Below are positions 16,660 through 24,166 of a stretch of 64,000 nt of DNA, one piece after another. Position 1 is the first letter of the stretch. Each line of letters starts with the position of its first letter. The position numbers and the translations under genes are program-made. The notes beneath the pieces were generated by a model. The model saw nothing but the letters and a program-made list of their open reading frames with translations. It ran no database searches and was not told where the DNA came from. The stretch comes from Acidimicrobiia bacterium (GTDB lineage: Bacteria > Actinomycetota > Acidimicrobiia > Acidimicrobiales > Ilumatobacteraceae): the NCBI GenBank assembly GCA_009923785.1, contig RFSV01000002.1, forward strand, positions 1 through 64,000. Reading direction: 5' to 3'.

Positions 16660-19155
16660 ATGACCACCAAGGGACGCGACATCGACGCGATCGTCGCCGA
16701 CCTCTCTATCGACGAAAAGGCATCCCTCACTTCGGGCGCCACCATGTGGACCACCCGACCGGTCGAACGAGCCGGACTACCCAGTGTCACCGTCACCGAC
16801 GGTCCCGCTGGCGCACGAGGACCTTTCGTACCTGGCCTCGGACAACAGGTCGCCACCCTGTGCATTCCCTGTGGTTCGGCTCTCGGAGCGACGTTCGACA
16901 TCTCTCTCGTGGAAGAACTCGGTCGTGCGGTCGGTCAGCAGACACGCACCAAGGGGGCGCGCGTTCTTCTCGCTCCGACCGTCAATCTCCATCGTTCGCC
17001 ACTTTTTGGTCGCGCCTTCGAGTGCTTCTCGGAGGATCCATTCCTGTCGGGTCGGTTGGCCACGTCCTACGTCCGTGGCGTGCAGTCCCAAGGATGTGCG
17101 ACGACGGTCAAACACTTCGTCGGCAACGACGCCGAGTTCGAACGAATGACCATCGACAGCGTCATCGACGAGCGAACTCTTCGCGAGGTGTATCTCCTCC
17201 CGTTCGAAATGGCTGTGCGAGACGGCGGATCGCTCGGGATCATGACGGCGTACAACCGGATGAATGGAACCTTTTGCGCCGAGCACGAATGGTTGCTCGC
17301 CGACGTTCTCCGTGACGAGTGGGGTTTCCAAGGTTTCGTCGTCACCGACTGGTTCGCCAACGTCACTACCGAAGGTGGAGCCCGCGCCGGTCTCGATCTC
17401 GAGATGCCAGCTCCGTCGCGTGCCTACGGAAGCGTTCTCGCCGACGCGGTGAGGGACGGTCGAGTCGATGAGGCAGAGCTCGATCGCGCAGCACGAACCC
17501 TCCTTGAGGTCTTCGATCGCCTCGGTGCCCTCGATGATGCGCCGACCGAGCCGATGGCCGTCGATCTACCCGAGCATCGTCGACTCGCCCGCCGCGCTGC
17601 CGCCTCGTCGATGGTGCTACTTCGTAACGAACCAGTAGCTGGTTCGGCTCTGCTTCCCCTCGACCTCGGCTCCACTTCGACCGTGGCCGTCATCGGACCC
17701 AACGCCGAGCGTGCTCGCATCATGGGTGGTGGTTCGGCTGAAGTTCTCCCCCACCACGAAACGACGATCATCGATGCATTGCGCCAGTGCTTCGGTGATG
17801 CGGTCGAGATCCGACATGCTCCGGGCTGTTCGATCGACAAGTCGGTCCCGGTGATCGATGGACATCGACTGGCAACTCCTGACGGCCGTCCGGGTTTCGA
17901 GGTCCACATCGACGATCGCGGATCACGAGAACGACTCACCACTCTCCACCGTCCCGATGGCCGTATCGTCGTCATCGCCCGTCAAGACGACGGTGTACCG
18001 ATCTCAGGATTCGGTCTCTCTGCGCACGCGTCTCTCGTGGTCGAAAGCGGCGGACTCCACACGTTCTCTCTGATCGAGGCGAGTCCCTGCCGACTCCTCG
18101 TCGACGGACATGTCGTGATCGACGGCACCGAGCTTCCTCCGCCCGGTGACACCTTTTTCGGACTGTTCCGCCAGGAGTTGACCGCCGACGTCGAACTCGA
18201 GGCCGGACGCGCTCACGACATCGTCCTCGAATGCGACGCACTCGAGCGTCAGTGGGCGCACGGTGGGCAAATTGGCCTACGGCGGGTCGAGACCACCGAT
18301 CCCGTCGTCGAAGCCCGTGATCTGGCTGCCTCGAGCGATGTGGCGATCGTGGTCGTCGGAACCAATGACGACTGGGAGAGCGAGGGGCACGATCGAAGCA
18401 CGCTCGATCTTCCCGGACGGCAAGTCGAGCTGATCCGCGCCGTCGCTGCCGTCAACCCGCGAACCGTCGTGCTCGTCAACAGTGGTGCACCGGTCGACAT
18501 GTCATGGGTCGACGACGTTCCCGCCGTGATGCAGATCTGGTTCGGTGGCCAAGAGATGGCGTTGGCGGTCGCCGATGTTCTGACCGGCGAGTCCGACCCG
18601 GGTGGGCGACTTCCTACGACGATTCCACTGCGTATCGAAGACACGCCCGCGTTCGGAAACTTCCCGGGCGAGAATGGTCGGGTTCGCTACGAAGAGGGTC
18701 TCTTCATCGGACACCGTTGGTACGACTCGCAACATCTGCCAGTGCGCTATCCGTTCGGCTACGGCCTCTCCTACGCAGAGTTCCGGATCGGCCCGGTTTC
18801 CCTCGACAAAGATCTCTGCACGAGCGGAGACACCGTGACCGTGACTGTTCCGGTGACCAACACCAGTTCACGTCATGGATCGCATGTCGTTCAGATTTAC
18901 GTCGCTCCCCATCAAAGTTCGGTGATTCGCCCTCTCCAGGAGTTGAAGGGTTTCGCCAAAGTCGAACTCGCTCCCGGTGAATCCCGCACCGTCGAAATCG
19001 CATTGTCACCACGTGCATTCGCCTACTGGCGCTCCGACTGTTGGTACATCGAGCCCGGAGAATACGACATTCGTATCGCTTCGTCGTCAGCCCAAGTCGA
19101 TACATCGATGACTCTCACGATCGTCGAAGATTCGCAGGACTCAGGTGACAACTGA
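16660..19155 (+). CDS. Glycoside hydrolase family 3 (beta-glucosidase type) with PA14 insert
   Basis: 831 residues. The N-terminal TIM-barrel starts LSIDEKASLTSG and carries the nucleophile Asp230 in GFVVTDWF; KHFVGND is the conserved substrate-binding loop. A PA14 domain is inserted at about residues 400-560 (LHTFSLIEASPCRLLVDG), then the alpha/beta C-domain (VGTNDDWESEGHDR, with the acid/base region) and a C-terminal fibronectin-III-like domain (PVTNTSSRHGSHVVQIYV). This is the architecture of cytoplasmic GH3 beta-glucosidases and related exo-glycosidases. No signal peptide. The next gene starts on its stop codon (TGATG). Confidence 0.95.
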   Translation: MTTKGRDIDAIVADLSIDEKASLTSGATMWTTRPVERAGLPSVTVTDGPAGARGPFVPGLGQQVATLCIPCGSALGATFDISLVEELGRAVGQQTRTKGARVLLAPTVNLHRSPLFGRAFECFSEDPFLSGRLATSYVRGVQSQGCATTVKHFVGNDAEFERMTIDSVIDERTLREVYLLPFEMAVRDGGSLGIMTAYNRMNGTFCAEHEWLLADVLRDEWGFQGFVVTDWFANVTTEGGARAGLDLEMPAPSRAYGSVLADAVRDGRVDEAELDRAARTLLEVFDRLGALDDAPTEPMAVDLPEHRRLARRAAASSMVLLRNEPVAGSALLPLDLGSTSTVAVIGPNAERARIMGGGSAEVLPHHETTIIDALRQCFGDAVEIRHAPGCSIDKSVPVIDGHRLATPDGRPGFEVHIDDRGSRERLTTLHRPDGRIVVIARQDDGVPISGFGLSAHASLVVESGGLHTFSLIEASPCRLLVDGHVVIDGTELPPPGDTFFGLFRQELTADVELEAGRAHDIVLECDALERQWAHGGQIGLRRVETTDPVVEARDLAASSDVAIVVVGTNDDWESEGHDRSTLDLPGRQVELIRAVAAVNPRTVVLVNSGAPVDMSWVDDVPAVMQIWFGGQEMALAVADVLTGESDPGGRLPTTIPLRIEDTPAFGNFPGENGRVRYEEGLFIGHRWYDSQHLPVRYPFGYGLSYAEFRIGPVSLDKDLCTSGDTVTVTVPVTNTSSRHGSHVVQIYVAPHQSSVIRPLQELKGFAKVELAPGESRTVEIALSPRAFAYWRSDCWYIEPGEYDIRIASSSAQVDTSMTLTIVEDSQDSGDN

Positions 19156-19933
19156 TGTTCCTACGGCGACTCGACGACTACCAGAGTTGGCAAGTCATCC
19201 ATCGCGGGACGTCGATCCTCATCGACCCGTGGCTGACATCTGACGCGATCTCCGGAGTCTTCAATCGTGTTCATGGTGATGGCTTCGTCACATGGGACGA
19301 TCTACAACGGGAAGCGGGAACGATCTCCGCCGTGATCCTCTGCACGTCGGTCGACGATCACCTCCGACCCGACACACTCAGTCAATTCGGAGACGTTCCC
19401 ATCTGGGGTCCGGTCAAGGCCGCCAAGGCTGCTCGAGCCGCCGGCTGTACGTCGACCCATGTGGCCTCACCCGGACGGAGTTTCGAAATCGAGTCACCGG
19501 AGGGCGGATCGATTCGCATCACGCCCACCCGCAGTGGTCTCCCCCTCGGACTCATCGCTCAGGGGTACCTGATCGAAGGAGTCGAACCCGACGGTACGAC
19601 GCTCGGCCGTGTGTGGCTCGAGCCCCATCAGCCCACGACTCGTGTCGCCCGAACGATCGCCCCGATCGACGTCGCCATTCTTCCCACGGTCTCCGTCACC
19701 GCGATCGTCCTACCGGTCACCTCGGGCCTGCGACGCACTCCGCCGCTGCCGCGTGCGGTGCTCGGGCGATCGTTCCGACTGCGACCGACCCCCGACGTGA
19801 CATGACCCGTTGGCAGAAGTCGATCTACTTCACCAGCCGAGGTTCGAAAAAGTTGCGACGCCGTCTCGTGGGCACGCGACGTCTGGTCGAGCTACGACCA
19901 CGAGATTGGCTCGACGTCACCTCGGGACGCTGA
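19155..19933 (+). pseudogene. UlaG-like MBL-fold protein with degenerate metal motif and an apparent frameshift
   Basis: The first frame (19155-19805) encodes ILIDPWLTSD and then CTSVDDHLRPDTL, where UlaG-like enzymes have THxHxDH...P: two of the three zinc histidines are absent. At about 19720-19733 the homologous reading leaves this frame. The -1 frame continues as ATHSAAAACGARAIVPTATD and ends RLVELRPRDWLDVTSG at 19931, a normal C-terminus for the family (PTHTDP and LRPGD-like features). Joined, the product is about 259 residues; the unshifted frame gives 216 with an atypical Arg/Pro-rich tail. Either a base was lost in the genome or this is a sequencing error. Co-transcribed with GH3 (start overlaps its stop). 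The lost histidines suggest that it is not a hydrolase even if intact. Confidence 0.6.
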
Positions 19934-19938
19934 ACTCG

Positions 19939-21273
19939 TCACGAGATCCGAAGCGTCCAGGCCGGCGTGTCATCGGGTCGAGTGGGAAGAGTCAGGACGT
20001 CTCCCCGCCGAAGAACTCGACCCCCGTCCAACAACCATGAGACCTCACCAGACGGCAGACCGTCGATGGTGACGGTGGCCGAGTTCGGACGTCCGCACAC
20101 GATCGCATACGTCTGTCCGTCGGATCCACGAGTGAGTCGGACAGGAACACCTTCGTCGGTCTCGAGTCGTGTCACTTCGTGGGGACGACTTGCATAGATC
20201 GCCGCCCCGTTCACCTTCAACCATTCACCCATTGCGATCAGCCGGAGTTGCTGTTCCCACGGAATGTATCCACCGGGCATGGCACCGAAGTTGAGAAGTA
20301 GGTTTCCCCCATCGGCAACGATGTCGACAAACATCGTGATCAACTCGTTGATCGGCAGGTAAGTCGAGGCGTTCTCGAACTGGGTGTATCCGAAACTCGT
20401 ACCAATACCGCGGCAGACCTCGAACTTCTTGTCAGTGGCGAGCGGACGCGTCGTGTACTCCGGGGTGCCGAAGTCGGCATGACTGCGACCCTGGATCACG
20501 CCGATCATGTCGAAGCGGTCGTTCACCACCCCGTCGGGATTCTGGTTGTAGAAGTCGGCCATGAGCGGGGCCGCACCTTCCCCGAAACGGGGATACCCGA
20601 TGTCGTTCCAGAGCACGTCGGGCTGATAACGCGCGATGAGTTCGCGCCAATGAGCATTGGCGTATCCGAGATACCGGTCGTCCTGTGGGATCGCCGAGAA
20701 GAGCGTGGCCCAACTCTTGATGCCGAGTCCCTGAAACGTCCAGTCGATTCCGCCCGAGTAATACACACCGAAGCGCATTCCGGCTCGTCGGGCCGCCGAG
20801 GCACATTCACCGACGAGGTCGCGCTCGGACTGCCATCGCTCACCGCGTGTCGGGTTCGGATACTCGGACGGCCAAAGGAGCACACCATCGTGGTGCTTGG
20901 TGACGAACACGCAATACTTCGCGCCCGACCGTCGAAATATGTCCTCCCAATGAGACGGATCCCATTCTTTGGCCCGAGTCAAGAACGTGTCGACGAACGT
21001 CGCGTAATCGGGGGATCCGAGGACGTCGCGGTGATAGGCCTCGGCGGGTGATCCTGGAATGGAAATCGAGTTCCAGTACCACTCGGCGTACGGAGTGTGA
21101 CTGAACGCCATCTCCTCACCGTGCTCTCTCGCCAAAGTGAACGGATCACTTCCCACCGGCGCGAAGGCCGGTACCGAACCGACCGTCCAATGAGCGAATA
21201 CTCCGAACTTGGCGTCGTCGAACCACCTTGGAACGGCATGGGTACGCAGCGACTCGAAGTCGGCGGTGTACAT
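19939..21273 (-). CDS. Alpha-L-fucosidase (glycoside hydrolase family 29)
   Basis: 444 residues. The N-terminal WFDDAKFGVFAHW and EWYWN, then KHHDGVLLWPS and RFGVYYSGGIDW, are GH29 hallmarks. The nucleophile is Asp224 in DVLWNDIGYP. A short beta-sandwich C-terminus (about 380-444) follows the catalytic barrel. The enzyme releases alpha-L-fucose with retention of configuration. No signal peptide, so it probably acts on imported oligosaccharides. It converges with the GH3 gene pair. A TAGGGG six bases before the ATG is a near miss to the leaderless -10, and the purine-rich AGGGGGAAG could alternatively serve as a ribosome site. Confidence 0.94.
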   Translation of the reverse strand: MYTADFESLRTHAVPRWFDDAKFGVFAHWTVGSVPAFAPVGSDPFTLAREHGEEMAFSHTPYAEWYWNSISIPGSPAEAYHRDVLGSPDYATFVDTFLTRAKEWDPSHWEDIFRRSGAKYCVFVTKHHDGVLLWPSEYPNPTRGERWQSERDLVGECASAARRAGMRFGVYYSGGIDWTFQGLGIKSWATLFSAIPQDDRYLGYANAHWRELIARYQPDVLWNDIGYPRFGEGAAPLMADFYNQNPDGVVNDRFDMIGVIQGRSHADFGTPEYTTRPLATDKKFEVCRGIGTSFGYTQFENASTYLPINELITMFVDIVADGGNLLLNFGAMPGGYIPWEQQLRLIAMGEWLKVNGAAIYASRPHEVTRLETDEGVPVRLTRGSDGQTYAIVCGRPNSATVTIDGLPSGEVSWLLDGGRVLRRGDVLTLPTRPDDTPAWTLRIS

Positions 21274-21296
21274 GGCTTCCCCCTAAGTCGAGGTTC

Positions 21297-21339
21297 CCCG
21301 GGACGACCTCAGGGTAACCCGGTGCTGAGTTGTCCCGGG
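21297..21339 (-). terminator. Strong GC-rich hairpin between mscS and the fucosidase gene
   Basis: CCCGGGACGACCTCAG at 21297-21312 pairs with CTGAGTTGTCCCGGG at 21325-21339 with one bulge and one mismatch, enclosing a 12-nt loop. No T-run follows on the minus strand, so it would be an actinobacterial-style terminator of the mscS operon or a structure in the fucosidase leader. Confidence 0.5.
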
Positions 21340-21340
21340 C

Positions 21341-21357
21341 GCTCAGCCGTCCTGAGC
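21341..21357 (-). repeat. Small hairpin across the mscS stop codon
   Basis: GCTCAG, 5-nt loop, CTGAGC. The mscS stop lies in the stem. With the larger hairpin just downstream it makes two stem-loops in tandem. Confidence 0.4.
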
Positions 21358-22233
21358 GTTCAGGCGCTCTTCGGTTCGACGCACGAGGATCTCTCGCTCG
21401 TGGGGAGACAAAGGCTTCGCCGTGACGACTTTCAATTCGAGTTGGTCCTGACCGGCGATCGGTGTGGCCGATGCGACATCTTGAACCAGAACCATGTCGG
21501 TCAGGTGCGGTGTACCAGCCAACTCGCGAATCGTCTCGGCGGCTCGCGACTCCATGTCAGCCCGATCGAAATCGCTGGGAACCTGAATTGCCAATCGAGT
21601 TTCGATGGGTTCTTGGCTCAGGTTTCTGACCGACAGCAAGGCGCTGTGAGGCATGTGGACGGTGCTGAACCCGTCTCGCACGCGGGTCGAAACGAGACCG
21701 ATGTGTTCGACGTTGCCACGCACACCATTCGTGAATCCGGTCGACACCTCGATTTCGTCGCCGATGCCATATCGATCTTCGACGAGAACTGACAAGCCGG
21801 TGAGGTAGTCGTTGACCTTGTGCTGACCGCCGATCGCCAGACCGGCACCGATGAATCCGGCGCTCGACAAGAAAAAGGCGGCGTCGAGTTCGAGAACGTG
21901 GAACACGGCGATCAAGACACCGATCCAGAGGAAGACTGCGAACACGTGATGGATCATTCGGGCCGCGGCATCGGCTCGCTGCTGCCGACGGCTCTCTCCG
22001 ATTTCGGCCGATTCGTACTCTCCGTACCGGATGCGTGTACGCCACCAACGCGACGGGCTGCTCGCACTGCGTTGCGAGACTCGACGGACGACCCGGCGGA
22101 CGGTCAGGTGCGTGATACGGGTGAGGATCATGGCTCCCACCACGATGATGAGAACGACCAGCGGGCGCGACATCACCTCACCAGCGGAGGTCTCATCGGG
22201 CGAGGGACTGAGTGTGCTGAGGAACGGCATCAC
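21343..22233 (-). CDS. Small-conductance mechanosensitive channel family protein (MscS)
   Basis: About 296 residues. Two N-terminal membrane helices (around 20-40 and 95-115) are followed by the pore helix and beta domain: SSAGFIGAGLAIGGQHKVND then YLTGLSVLVEDRYGIGDEIEV, the MscS signature with the Gly/Ala-packed TM3. It protects against hypo-osmotic shock. The start is GTG 22233 or ATG 22230; both are a few bases after the HAD gene stop, so it is the last gene of that operon. A CACACT 6 nt before the GTG could give an internal leaderless start. The frame is open upstream into the HAD gene, which I reject. Confidence 0.9.
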   Translation of the reverse strand: MMPFLSTLSPSPDETSAGEVMSRPLVVLIIVVGAMILTRITHLTVRRVVRRVSQRSASSPSRWWRTRIRYGEYESAEIGESRRQQRADAAARMIHHVFAVFLWIGVLIAVFHVLELDAAFFLSSAGFIGAGLAIGGQHKVNDYLTGLSVLVEDRYGIGDEIEVSTGFTNGVRGNVEHIGLVSTRVRDGFSTVHMPHSALLSVRNLSQEPIETRLAIQVPSDFDRADMESRAAETIRELAGTPHLTDMVLVQDVASATPIAGQDQLELKVVTAKPLSPHEREILVRRTEERLNAQDG

Positions 22234-22237
22234 GCCG

Positions 22238-22942
22238 TCAGTGTGCCGGAATTTCCAGCCAAATGGGCAGATCCCGAAGGTTCGCAAGTTCAGTGAAGCG
22301 GTCACCCGAGGGAAGCTCTTCTGCTCGCTCGAGCTCCCATAAATGGGCATAGGGAACGTGCACTGCATGCCCGCCGATCCCGAGCACGGGCAAGACGTCA
22401 CTCTTCACCGAATTTCCGACCATGAGAAACCGGGTCGGTTCGACGTCGAGCTCACGAACCACGCGGGTGTAGGTCTCGATGTCCTTCTCGAGAACGATCT
22501 CCACATGGGTGAAGAGGTGCTGTAGTCCGCTCGTCGACACTTTCCTCGTCTGATGAATGAGATCACCTTTGGTGATCATCACGACTCGATAGTGGGAGCC
22601 GACGGTGTCGAGAACCGTTGAGACGTCGGGCAGTAGTCGAACCGGAGCCAACATCAGATCTCGGGTGATGTCGACGATCTCGGCGAAGACGGTCGTCGGG
22701 AGTCGCTCTTGCCCGATAGTGATGGCTGCTTCGACCATCGACAACCCGAAAGCCTTCACGCCATAGCCGTAAATAGGAAGATTGGCGCGTTCCATCGCCG
22801 TGAGCGCGTCGCGAACATTGGTGCCGGTTGGCGCGTAGGGCTCGAGCAATTCGTAGAAACGTAGTTCGGCGGCCCGGAAGCCGTCTTCGCTGTGCCACAA
22901 CGTGTCGTCGGCGTCGAAGGCGATGACATCGAAAGTTTTCAC
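22238..22942 (-). CDS. HAD-superfamily hydrolase
   Basis: 234 residues. Motif I is FDADDTLWHSEDGF (nucleophile and acid/base Asp), motif II the Thr/Lys of VMITKGD, and motif IV VGNSVKSDVLPVLG. The cap is the helical C1 type between motifs I and II. This layout suits a small-molecule phosphatase; the substrate is unknown. GTG start, 7 bases after the stop of the HTH regulator gene, so the two are co-transcribed. Confidence 0.88.
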   Translation of the reverse strand: MKTFDVIAFDADDTLWHSEDGFRAAELRFYELLEPYAPTGTNVRDALTAMERANLPIYGYGVKAFGLSMVEAAITIGQERLPTTVFAEIVDITRDLMLAPVRLLPDVSTVLDTVGSHYRVVMITKGDLIHQTRKVSTSGLQHLFTHVEIVLEKDIETYTRVVRELDVEPTRFLMVGNSVKSDVLPVLGIGGHAVHVPYAHLWELERAEELPSGDRFTELANLRDLPIWLEIPAH

Positions 22943-22949
22943 GGCAGCA

Positions 22950-23321
22950 TCAACGATGAATCGCGTTCAGATAGTTGTAGACGGTGATGCGCGAGACACC
23001 CATGGCATCGGACACGTCTTCAACAGCACGGCGCAGTATGAATGCTCCACGTTCATCGAGCAGACGGATAGCGAGCTGCTTCTGCTCACGGTTCATCTCG
23101 ACCACTCGGCAACCGATCTCGCGTTCGACGGATTCGATCAGACGATCGAGTGCACCGTGTAGCGCAGGAAGGCGAACTGCTGCCACCACGTGACCATCGA
23201 AACGCAGCGGTACGTCGGCTGGTTCACGCGCGTCCGGATCGACCAATTCGCAACCAAGAAGATCGAGGAGTGGTTCGATCATCGAGACGGCCGGATGCAC
23301 CGACGTCTCTGGACGGTTCAC
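22950..23321 (-). CDS. Small transcriptional regulator with YheO/DauR-type C-terminal HTH
   Basis: 123 residues from a GTG that overlaps the stop of the upstream gene (GTGA). The C-terminus QKQLAIRLLDERGAFILRRA followed by VEDVSDAMGVSRITVYNYLN is the HTH_22 type of helix-turn-helix found in YheO/DauR regulators. The N-terminal 60 residues (VNRPETSVHPAVSMIEPLLD...) are too short for the full PAS-like YheO domain. It probably regulates its own operon, whose promoter is embedded beside a long inverted repeat at 23564-23627. The open frame continues to 23591 in low-complexity Arg-rich sequence that is the shadow of the preceding gene. Confidence 0.72.
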   Translation of the reverse strand: MNRPETSVHPAVSMIEPLLDLLGCELVDPDAREPADVPLRFDGHVVAAVRLPALHGALDRLIESVEREIGCRVVEMNREQKQLAIRLLDERGAFILRRAVEDVSDAMGVSRITVYNYLNAIHR

Positions 23322-23551
23322 GACGACCTCTCGATGTGGATGCTCACATGGGAGGCGCCATTGGCGTAGGCCGCAGCGACCAAGGCCGACACCGCAGCGG
23401 CTGCGACGTCGGGAGCGGCCTGGAACGACGTCCCGAACGGGCCGAAGTCGACCTCGGGGCCGAGGGAGTGAACGGCGTCGACAGCGGCGGTGACGTGCGG
23501 GCCCGGCTGACCCTCCACGAACGGCTCCACCGTGAACTCGACCCTCAGCAC
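23318..23551 (-). CDS. Small thiamine-binding-like (YqgV/MTH1187 family) protein
   Basis: 77 residues: VEFTVEPFVEGQPGPHVTAA, then VDFGPFGTSFQ, then GASHVSIHIERSS. The order (strand, helix, GPFGTS loop, helix, strand) resembles the ferredoxin-like fold of the thiamine-binding YqgV/MTH1187 family. Assignment is by general resemblance and could be another small ferredoxin-like protein. The start is chosen at GTG 23551 because TACGCT lies 7 nt upstream; the frame extends to a GTG at 23572. First gene of an operon with an HTH regulator, a HAD phosphatase and MscS. Confidence 0.55.
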   Translation of the reverse strand: MLRVEFTVEPFVEGQPGPHVTAAVDAVHSLGPEVDFGPFGTSFQAAPDVAAAAVSALVAAAYANGASHVSIHIERSS

Positions 23552-23564
23552 CCCCACCAGCGTA
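23552..23564 (-). promoter_or_regulatory. Leaderless -10 for the thiamine-binding-like operon
   Basis: Minus strand TACGCT, 7-nt spacer, GTG. Its first base is the last base of the long inverted repeat, so repeat and promoter abut. Confidence 0.55.
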
Positions 23565-23627
23565 ATTCGCACACCCTGTTGCGTTCTCCACCGCCGGGGG
23601 TCATTACCGCAACAGAGTGCGCGAATT
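23564..23627. repeat. 20-bp inverted repeat (18/20) with 24-nt spacer
   Basis: Left arm 23564-23583 AATTCGCACACCCTGTTGCG; right arm 23608-23627 CGCAACAGAGTGCGCGAATT. The arms match at 18 of 20 positions when inverted. It fills the gap between the Nudix stop (23628) and the promoter of the next operon. It has no T-tract. It could be two operator half-sites, a strong cruciform/terminator, or a remnant of a small inverted-repeat element. Confidence 0.85.
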
Positions 23628-24131
23628 TCACCAGTTTTCGAGGAGGGGGAGGAGGAGGGCTAGGGAGTCGGGCAGAAAACGCTCGCTGGCCCGCAATCTC
23701 TCGAACTCATCTCTCGTCGACCACCACGCCTCGCTCACCTCACCGTCCTGGAAGACAAACGGCCCACCCGTCGTCACCAGGTAGCACCGTCCCATCAGTG
23801 ACACGTCGTCGTCGTCGAATGGTTGGGCCACCCCTTCGTCGAGACTCCTGAGAAACGTCCCTGACACTCCCACCTCTTCGGCGAGTTCGCGTTCGGCCGC
23901 CTCGTCGTAGGTCTCTCCACTGGCCACCACCCCACCGACTGCGATGTCGAGCCAACCTGGCCAGATGTCCTTGGTGAGTGCTCGCCGATGCACGAGGATC
24001 CGACCTTCACCGTCGCTGATGGCGATGAACACCGCTCGATGGCATAGGCGGTCGCGCCGCATCTCGGACCGCGTCACCACACGAAGAACCCGGTCCTGTC
24101 GGTCGACCACATCCACCAATTCATCACTCAC
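23628..24131 (-). CDS. Nudix hydrolase, isopentenyl-diphosphate-isomerase-like subgroup
   Basis: 167 residues. The Nudix box runs from GGVVASGETYDEAAERELAE to EVGV and is complete (GX5EX7REUXEEXGU). The N-terminus DELVDVVDRQDRVLRVVTRSEMR and CHRAVFIAI resemble the YfcD/IDI-like Nudix enzymes. It should hydrolyse a nucleoside diphosphate derivative or similar pyrophosphate. GTG start at 24131, preceded by GGGAGAG; the frame is open upstream to 24209 but that region is the divergent promoter. Divergent from the M20 amidohydrolase; the CTAG in the shared region belongs to the -10 of the latter. Confidence 0.88.
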   Translation of the reverse strand: MSDELVDVVDRQDRVLRVVTRSEMRRDRLCHRAVFIAISDGEGRILVHRRALTKDIWPGWLDIAVGGVVASGETYDEAAERELAEEVGVSGTFLRSLDEGVAQPFDDDDVSLMGRCYLVTTGGPFVFQDGEVSEAWWSTRDEFERLRASERFLPDSLALLLPLLENW

Positions 24132-24154
24132 TTCGCCACTCTCCCATGCAGGTC

Positions 24155-24166
24155 TAGGGTGACGCC
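24155..24166 (+). promoter_or_regulatory. Leaderless -10 for the M20 amidohydrolase
   Basis: TAGGGT, spacer GACGCC, ATG at 24167. Confidence 0.6.

Noticed and set aside
17628-17646. 8-bp inverted repeat CGAACCAG-TAG-CTGGTTCG in the GH3 gene
   Set aside because: Short repeats like this are expected by chance in 64 kb of TCGA-rich sequence.
23564-23627. A thiamine (THI-box) riboswitch before the thiamine-binding-like gene
   Set aside because: The predicted transcript starts at the GTG itself, so the repeat is upstream of transcription, and no THI-box core was seen.
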